From the NCBI RefSeq assembly GCF_028583425.1, contig NC_072797.1, positions 24,586,001-24,650,000 of the forward strand: DNA of 64,000 bases, in the 5' to 3' direction. The notes beneath the pieces are model-generated. The model did no database searches and was not told the DNA's origin. It saw nothing but the letters and a program-made list of their open reading frames with translations. The first letter of the stretch is position 1, and the number at the start of each line of letters is the position of its first letter. Below are positions 57,956 to 64,000 of the stretch, piece by piece. The translations under genes were made by a program, and so were the position numbers. This DNA is from Eublepharis macularius. Its lineage: Eukaryota; Chordata; Lepidosauria; Squamata; Eublepharidae.

Positions 57956-58245
57956 TCACACTTAACTAATACATGGATTAAGATATCTTGAATATGTACA
58001 CTTGCTTTGTCAACTTAAAACATATTGTGGATCACAGGGGCTCTAATTTTTAAAAGCTGGCTAAACAAGATAGAAGATGGTCAACCTCACCATAGCTTAT
58101 TAAAATCCAGGGGCATTTGCTGTCATTTGGACTGTTGAAAATTCTTCATCATTGAATTTTTTTCCTTTTAATAATGAAAGACGATAGTTAAAAAAGAAGT
58201 TATGAATGATAGCGACAACTGGGCAACTGGTCAATTAGTACTCAC

Positions 58246-58360
58246 TTTAAATTTCTTTCGGAATTCTTTCTCTTCTTTCTCCATCTTCTTAACTTTCTGT
58301 GAATCTCGCTCCTCTGATTTGTTTTTCCCAAAGCTCAGGGGCTTTGTATTTATCCCTTGG
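58246..58360 (-). CDS. FYB1: FYB1 exon, basic linker before the C-terminal hSH3 domain
   Basis: A 115-bp exon after a gttttag acceptor, ending TTTAAA|gtgagt. It completes a split Asn, then encodes QGINTKPLSFGKNK followed by KVKKMEKEEKEFRKKFK. The KEEKEFRKKFK run is the basic charged helix that leads into the hSH3 domain of vertebrate FYB1 (human KEEKDFRKKFK as I recall it) and forms its N-terminal helical extension. It joins the FEGDIRVLY exon in phase 0. A 149-codon reading frame on the opposite strand (58202-58651) is only a shadow. Confidence 0.96.
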
Positions 58361-59084
58361 CTAAAACATCAGGATGAAAAACAAACAATCCCAAGATTAT
58401 CTGTATATAGACTTGATAGATTTTCAGAGAGATGTGAAAGACGTTTGTGGATCTTTAGCTATAATCCATTAGGGAGTAAGCCCCACGGAATACTGTGGGA
58501 TACACTTCCAAGTAAATATGCACAGGACTGGGTTATTACAGTTCCATCTCAAGCAGTTCTACTCCGAATCTTACTCAGGTCTATTCAGTGGGGCTTTCTC
58601 CCAGAAAACATTTTCCTGGGAGTAAGCCCCATTGACAAAAATGAAACTTAATTTTGAGTAGGCCTGCTTAGGGTATAAACATTGCCTGGCTGAATCTGGG
58701 ACTAGCTACACATTCACAGGCATTTAATAAGCTTTAACATGGTTCTTATTTTTTTTTAAGGGAGGGGGAATTTAGAGCAGAGAAACCACAGGAAAGAGGA
58801 TACTTCCATTGCACTCTGTTCTCCATAGTGAACAGGCCACTGGTGTTTTGGGCTTCATTCAGATATCATGAGTCATCATGACCAACAGATTTTTTTGTGT
58901 GATGGGAATGAACACAACTTGTTGCCCCAATCTTTTCCCTCTCCCCTGACAAACATAAAGTGGTTGAGAGATTCCAGGTTTGGGAAGCTTTGATCCAAAA
59001 GAATCCATAGGATTCAGATCAGTGAGAATTCTCCTTTCCCAAATTAGGATGCTAAACTAGGATTAAACCAAGCTCCACTCTGGC

Positions 59085-59312
59085 CCAGGGCCCTGTCCTG
59101 GATAACCCAGGTGAGCCTGATCTCATCAGATCTCAGAAGCTAAGCAGGGCTGGCCTTGGTTAGTAATTAGATGGGAGATCTCCAACAAGGACCATGTTTG
59201 CAGAGGCAGGCAATGGCAAACCACCTCTGTTAGTCTCTTGCCATAAAAACCCCACCGGGGGGGGGGGTCGACATAAGTCAGCTATGACTTGAGGGCACTC
59301 TCCACCACCCCT
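59085..59312 (+). repeat. 5S rRNA-derived SINE
   Basis: gtgagcctgatctcatcaga, tctcagaagctaagcaggg, ttggttagtaattagatggg and agatc at about 59110-59181 are clearly a 5S rRNA gene derivative (internal promoter region and 3' half). They are followed by a non-5S body: gcaggcaatggcaaaccacc, then cataagtcagctatgactt and gagggcactctccaccacc. This is the SINE3 architecture. Confidence 0.9.
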
Positions 59313-60089
59313 CTGGCCAGGACTCTGCATTCAGGCACATTGGATTCCGTGGACTGTGTTGATTCCAAGCTTTTTAAACTTAGAAGCTTTCAACTGTGCT
59401 CTGCAAGTGAGGGAAGCAAGGAAGGGATGGAACAAACAGAATGAGCAAATATGACAACAAGCTGGGCCACTTGCTGTGACATCAGACCACTTGTGACATC
59501 AGAATTTCAAAGAGTTAATGTACATTACACAGACCAGGTGGGGTAAATTGGTTAACATCCAAGTCTGACCTGGTAGCCAGCTCTACCATCCAGAGTCTAG
59601 ATCTACCTGCCTAGGCCCTGCGAGGAACAGCAAAGTACCACCTAGAGGCCAGGTCTACCCTCTGGGGCCCACTTACTGTGACATCAGTGCGTATGGGAAC
59701 ATGCAGCGAAGCAGGATAAGCACTCTTTTTTTATGCTTTAGCAAATTTAAACCCAGTGCAAGAAGCAATCTAGAGAGCTCCTAAATAATTCTACTGTAGT
59801 AGTAGGGGGCCAATTTGGCTAGATTTACAAACGAAATAATAATATGTAGCATTTAAAAAAAATATTTTTCAATTAAAGGAGAGTGTCCAAAATCACAGAA
59901 CCATAAAATTTCATATTCCATAGCTCTATAAGTAAAATCTAATTCTTTACAAATCTGTATGCATGTGGTCTTCCCACTTCCGGTTTATCGTAAGTCATTT
60001 TAGTTAGGAGAGTCAACAGTCAATTATTGGACACTGTTGCACATACTAGTCCATTAGTGGACTCATTCACCTGCTTCACACATGAATGT

Positions 60090-60702
60090 GTTCTAACCCT
60101 TACAAACAACCTGGTAAAGTAGACCAGCAATATCCCCATATAGTGGGGTGGGTGGGCTGAGAGAAAGGTTTGTTGAAGACCATTCCTGGTAGAGCTTAGA
60201 TCTGAACAGGAACATGTGGCTCACAACTAGAGATGGGCACGAACTGGAAAAAAACGAACCATGCGGTTCATGGTTCGTCACATTTCATGAACCACGAACT
60301 TTCACAAACCTGCCCCGGTTCATGAATTGGTTCATTTTGGTTCATGAAAATGTGACTTCTGGGCCAGCAAATCACCACTTCTGGCCCAGCAGAAGGTCAC
60401 TTCCGGCCCGGGCCAGTAGAAGGCAACTTCTGGGTCAGCAGAAGGTCTGCAGGAAGTCCATCTCCTGTTGCCTAGGAAACTGATTGATCAGCACCAGGCT
60501 GTCTGCAGTGACAATCCAAAAAATGAACCAAACGAACCAGCCTAAAGTTCATGGTGGTTCATCAGAAATGGGCTCTGATGAACCGCTGGTTCGCGAACCA
60601 CGAACCGGCCTGGTTCATGCTGAATTTTGGTTCATATTTCGGTTCGTGCCCATCTCTACTCACAACTCATTCTCTTAGCCACTACACCACACCAGCTCCT
60701 TA
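60090..60702 (-). repeat. tRNA-derived SINE split by a hAT element
   Basis: The plus-strand text ccttacaaacaacctggtaa and gagaaaggtttgttgaagac runs to 60227. It resumes after the insertion with ctcattctcttagccactac and accacaccagctcc, the tRNA-like head in reverse. The two halves are collinear with intact SINEs of the family. Confidence 0.8.
60228..60658. mobile_element. 431-bp hAT-type element, TAGAGATGGGCACGAA ends, 8-bp TSD
   Basis: Starts tagagatgggcacgaac and ends ttcgtgcccatctcta. A perfect 8-bp duplication, ctcacaac, lies at 60220-60227 and 60659-60666. The interior is saturated with ggttcatgaa / gaaccacgaac words in both orientations and a short cttctggcccagcagaagg tandem. It inserted into a SINE. 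Confidence 0.92.
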
Positions 60703-60828
60703 ACAAAAGCAATGAAAACCAATTACGTCAGTTAGAGTCAGATGTATTTTTTGTACATGCTTCTGCAAAACAGGGGCTGAAATCTAACATGTGACATGCA
60801 CATGTTGGAGCATGCAGCATTTACAGGC

Positions 60829-60973
60829 TGATTCCACACACGTTGGATAATGCACTTTCAATGCACTTTATCAATTGTTTGAGGTGGATTTTTTTGTTCC
60901 GCACACAAAAAGATTCGTTCCAAATGATCTATAAAGAGGATTGGAAGTGCATTATCCAACGTGTGTGGAATCA
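60829..60973. mobile_element. Palindromic MITE, GTGATTCCGCACAC family, copy 2
   Basis: tgattccacacacgttggat and atccaacgtgtgtggaatca form the inverted ends; the interior matches 41891-42036. Confidence 0.9.
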
Positions 60974-60989
60974 CTCACAGTTTCCCATT

Positions 60990-61205
60990 TTAAAAAAGGA
61001 TTAGAAATATTCATGAAGGATCATCAATGGCCACTAGCCATAATGACTAAAGAGAAGCTCTATATCCAGAGGCAGTCAACCTCTGAATACTAGCAGCTCT
61101 TGGTCTCTATGACCTGTTCTTTTGGCTGTTCAAGGCAACTGGTTGGCTGCTGTGTGAATCAAGATGCCGGACTAGATAGACCACTGGCTATAGTTCCCTT
61201 AGGTT
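60990..61205 (+). repeat. CR1-like LINE 3' end
   Basis: aaaaaaggattagaaatatt, catgaaggatcatcaatgg, aactggttggctgctgtgtg and gccggactagatagaccact match the terminal region of the CR1 family in this window. Confidence 0.75.
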
Positions 61206-61687
61206 TTTAATTTATTTGGTCTAAAGTTTTGAGCAATGAACTGTCATCCACACAAAATATTTTCTCACGAAAGCAAGGCATCAACCTTTGGCCTCCAAAC
61301 CCCAAAAGACAAAGTTTAAGCACATGTATGACTAAAAGTGTGAGCAATAAGAGTGGAAGTTCCTACTTCACTTCTCCCTTCAATCATAAGCTTACTCAAC
61401 CTGAGGCAAGCCACTAGTGGTCAGCCACTGAACTATGGGGAGAAATAATGATAGGATTGTTATATGATGGAAAGTACTTTGAAACTAAACTACACTATAA
61501 ATGCTATGTATGATTGCTATTATCTGAAATGGAGATCCTTAATGCGTGCTTCGTGAACTGATTTACTCCTTCAGAATTGTTAGGAGGCTTAGCAGCAACT
61601 CTTAATAGCTGATTGAGTAGCAGTTCTAAGAGCAATCGTATAGCAAAAAAAGGACCTTTGCATGGATTACTATGTATGTTCACTCAC

Positions 61688-61757
61688 TTGAGTATTTTTG
61701 GAGGCGGAGGGAAATCAGATGGCTCTACATCATCATAGACATCACTATCTCCAGAAT
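61688..61757 (-). CDS. FYB1: FYB1 exon with YDDV tyrosine motif
   Basis: A 70-bp exon after a ctgttttag acceptor, ending CTCAA|gtgagt. It encodes SGDSDVYDDVEPSDFPPPPK followed by IL, entering with two bases of a split codon and leaving two bases (AA) that form Asn with the next exon. The acidic DVYDDV block corresponds to the EVYDDV repeat of vertebrate FYB1 between the two hSH3 domains, a phosphotyrosine site type bound by SH2 domains of SLP-76 and FYN. The proline run PPPP follows it. Upstream exons must lie beyond 64000, since none was recognised in 61758-64000. Confidence 0.93.
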
Positions 61758-61794
61758 CTAAAACAGATTTTTTAAAAAAATATGGAAGTTAATA

Positions 61795-62873
61795 TCTATT
61801 GATTATGGTATCCTTCTGACCACCTTTTGGGTTGGAACTTGAAGACAGATTTCAGAAGGTGGTCCTGGGGGATTGCTGCTTGGCACCTTAGCCTGTGGCC
61901 TATAGGGTCCTATAAGGTTCCATCTCATCCCTCATGCTTTTTAACATCTACGTACAGCCACTGGGGGTGGTCATCCAGAGATGTGGCCTGAGTTGCCACC
62001 ACTATGCAGATGATACTCAGCTCTGTCTCATGTTTCCAGCAGATCTTTGGGGGGCCATGGAAACTATAAGCAGGTGCCTAGAGGCAGTTTTGGAATGGAT
62101 GAGAACTAACAAACTGAAACTTCATCCTGACAAAATGGAGATGTGGGGAAGGTCTGACTCAGGAAACAGGATGTCTTCTGCTCTGGATGCAGTTGCACTC
62201 CCGCTGAAGGAATAGGTTCATAGCTTGGGGGTGCTGCTGGCAGTAGTTGCCAAGGTAGTTAAGAACATAAGAACATAAGAACATAAGCAAAGCCATGTTG
62301 GATCAGGCCAGTGGCCCATCCAGTCCAACATTCTGTCACACACAGTGGCTAGAAATCCAGTGCCATCTAAAGGACTGTCAGTGAGGCCAGGACACCAGAA
62401 GCCCTCCCACTGCCTTCCTTCCAGCACCAAGACAACAGAGCACCACCTCCCCACAAAGAGAATACCATCTATCTCCTGTGGCTAATAGCCACTGATGGAC
62501 GTCTGCTCCATATATTTGTCCATTCCCCTCTTGAAGCTGGCAATGCTTGTAGCTGCCACCACCTCCTGTGGCAACGAATTCCATGTGTTAGTTGGCACTG
62601 GCTTCACTGGAAAGATCTGGCCACTGTGGTGCATACTCTCTGCTAACATCTAGATTAGTTTACTACAATACACTGTATGTAGGGCTGTCCTTGAGGGCTG
62701 TGTGTTGATAGGTTTTATTGAATTTCTTCAATACTTTATACACATGACACATATTTTAAATTCTGTTTTAATGTCTTGATATTTTAACATTGAAGTGTTT
62801 CAATGTTTTGATGTTTGGTGCCTTGGGGACTCTATTTAGGGGAAAGGTGGCATAGACATGTTTTAAATAAATA
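61795..62873 (+). mobile_element. L2-type LINE, 5'-truncated, with nested CR1 end
   Basis: The plus-strand reverse transcriptase remnant MLFNIYVQPLGVVIQ is at 61934. It is followed by HHYADDTQLCLMFP, with an intact YADD palm box, and NKLKLHPDKMEM. The frame stops at 62215. The 3' part resumes after an insertion with aaagatctggccactgtggt, tagtttactacaatacactg and ggaaaggtggcatagacatg, then tttaaataaatat. The element is not autonomous. Confidence 0.8.
62262..62622 (-). mobile_element. CR1-like LINE 3' end nested in L2
   Basis: On the plus strand it opens with repeated gaacataa units, the reverse complement of the 3' tail, then ccatgttggatcaggccagt, ggcccatccagtccaaca, tgcttgtagctgccaccacc and ggcaacgaattccatgtg. 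The L2 copy continues on both sides. Confidence 0.8.
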
Positions 62874-62885
62874 TATAGTCAATGT

Positions 62886-63235
62886 TAGGGTTACTAGTCC
62901 CCTGCTGGGGGCGGGGGATTCCCCGTTCCCACCCTCCACCCCCCCGGCTCCAGCTTACCTGGCTGGCAGGGGGGAGATGTGCCTTCAAGGCCTGCTCCTG
63001 GGTGGCATGACACACTCCCGCTGCGGAGCATAGCAGCACTCCTGTGCTCCACAGCAGCCTGATTTGATGCAGAGGCAAGAGCGCTCCCAGAGCAGTACGT
63101 GGCCTGCATGATGACATCACTTCTTGGAAGTGATGTTATCAGGTAGGCTACGAGCATGCATGCGCTCCACACACATGCGAGAGGGAAAACAAAAGGTAGG
63201 TGCCAGGCCTCCAACCTCCCACCCAGGGGGTTGAA
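62886..63235. repeat. GGGTTACTAG-type repeat
   Basis: agggttactagtcccctgct at one end and tgccaggcctccaacctccc at the other, with gatgacatcacttcttggaa and gcactcctgtgctccacagc inside. Shares blocks in reverse with 51674-51989. Confidence 0.55.
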
Positions 63236-64000
63236 GGACCTGGAAATCCTATCAATGTATACTGGGCAACCTTTTATAGGAGATGGTTCTCACGCTGTGG
63301 CATATGGTGACTGTTATAAACAGGTATATTTTTCTGATGCTTTTAATGTTTTTGAGCCATCTACAGGAATAAACATAGTAAAATCAGCCCAGGTTCATCT
63401 TTTTTTTTTTTTTTGCAAAGTAGGCTTTAGTGTCTCCAGTTTGGAACCACATTGTATCACCAGTGTATCAATTTCAGTGTGCTAATATGTGCATAATGCT
63501 TCGGAGGACTGCGGCCTACGAGTCTACAAAAAAGTATTAGTAGTTGTCAATAAGCTCATTGCTGGAGTCTAAAAGTCTTTCAATGAGAGGTTGCTAAGGA
63601 ACGGTTCCAAGAAGGCAAGGCAGCTGTGTCATCAATAAAGCATTATGGTTTCTTGTATATGAGACTTAAAGTTCACTCGGTTCTTTGTGTGGTGTGATGA
63701 ATGAACAGATGCTGCAAGACAGAGATTCTTAGAAGTGATGGCTTTCCAAAGGGTGCAGTGACAGCAAAGAATGACACGGCTATGCAATATTAAAGACATT
63801 CTTCACAGAGCACTGTACAGCTCTTTGGATTCTTTCTTTTAACATTCACAAGGCAATATTTGCACATAAGGCAAAATACTTTGAAAGCAATTTCCCTTTC
63901 ACTATGCTTTTGGACTACTTATGGGAAATCACTTCTACTGCCTAAATATTTATGGAGACAACTTTACTGCTCGTAATATGTATTTATTTACTTCATGTAT

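Larger units (their letters stand above)
53327..58245 (-). other. FYB1: FYB1 intron (4.9 kb)
   Basis: Contains two foldback elements (54010, 54852), a foldback-like fragment at about 54345-54440, a palindromic MITE (56391), a GGGTTGCC-type fragment with GC-rich sequence (56614-57180) and a SINE (57738-57955). Apart from these I recognise nothing at 55080-56380 or 57190-57730. Confidence 0.8.
58361..61687 (-). other. FYB1: FYB1 intron (3.3 kb)
   Basis: Holds a repeat with gggagtaagccccattgac blocks (about 58465-58680), a 5S-derived SINE (59085-59312), a SINE split by a hAT element (60090-60702), a palindromic MITE (60829) and a CR1 3' fragment (60990-61205). 59315-60085 contains nothing I recognise. 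Confidence 0.8.
61758..64000 (-). other. FYB1: FYB1 intron, part in window
   Basis: Occupied by an L2 LINE with a nested CR1 end and a GGGTTACTAG-type repeat. 63240-64000 is AT-rich with a run of T at about 63401 and nothing recognised. Confidence 0.75.

Noticed and set aside
58202..58651. 149-codon plus-strand open frame
   Set aside because: It overlaps the FYB1 exon at 58246-58360 on the opposite strand and is its shadow; the remainder is repeat-derived.
53164..61757. Assignment of the adaptor gene to FYB2 or PRAM1
   Set aside because: Both share the hSH3 fold, but the KVLCRNEEGKYGYV and CIYDND segments and the neighbouring RICTOR gene fit FYB1 best.
1..64000. CRISPR arrays, operons, phage or bacterial features
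   Set aside because: Intron-exon structure, SINEs and LINEs show a vertebrate genome; direct repeats here are microsatellites, a minisatellite or transposon ends.

Overview
This is a 64 kb piece of a vertebrate nuclear genome. The genes have short exons with GT/AG introns, the only GC-rich stretch is a promoter CpG island, and most of the sequence is decayed transposable elements. The repeats point to a squamate reptile, possibly a gecko: tRNA-derived SINEs, CR1/L2-type LINEs, a 5S-rRNA-derived SINE and many palindromic MITEs. The species call is inference. The two gene assignments rest on the translated exons and are secure.

Two protein-coding genes lie head to tail on the minus strand. RICTOR, the mTORC2 scaffold subunit, contributes its first four coding exons: exon 1 at 29961-30009, exon 2 at 29777-29824, exon 3 at 9770-9867 and exon 4 at 772-836. 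Its CpG-island promoter is at about 29590-30420, and the gene continues beyond base 1. FYB1 (ADAP), a haematopoietic adaptor, contributes its last six coding exons at 61688-61757, 58246-58360, 53164-53326, 45721-45754, 44846-44877 and 44685-44707 (stop). Its 5' part lies beyond base 64000. All codon phases close across the splice junctions in both genes. As far as I recall, the order and orientation match the human 5p13.1 neighbourhood (RICTOR next to FYB1), so this is conserved synteny. About 14.7 kb separates the FYB1 stop codon from the RICTOR start codon, and I found no other exon there.

The rest is introns and intergenic DNA with layered transposons. (1) hAT-type non-autonomous elements have 8-bp target-site duplications (TSDs): three copies of a CAGGGCTTTTTT family, a 1.08 kb element carrying a minisatellite, a 448-bp element, and a 431-bp element that landed inside a SINE. 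(2) Foldback elements have 12-14 bp TSDs and a recurring CTGANGA...GAAA signature resembling the hammerhead-ribozyme core reported in Penelope-like elements. (3) Palindromic MITEs share a GCCAAGCTACA terminus. (4) Two 212-213 bp MITEs have GGCYGTTT ends and 3-bp TSDs. (5) There are degenerate CR1 and L2 LINEs, including a roughly 3.3 kb CR1 with an ORF1 esterase-like remnant. (6) SINEs of several classes are present.

I found no new gene system. The most interesting material is the repeat biology: the hammerhead-like foldback retroelements, the nested insertions, a 71-bp duplication flanking a 418-bp insertion, and the repeat cluster crowding the RICTOR promoter.
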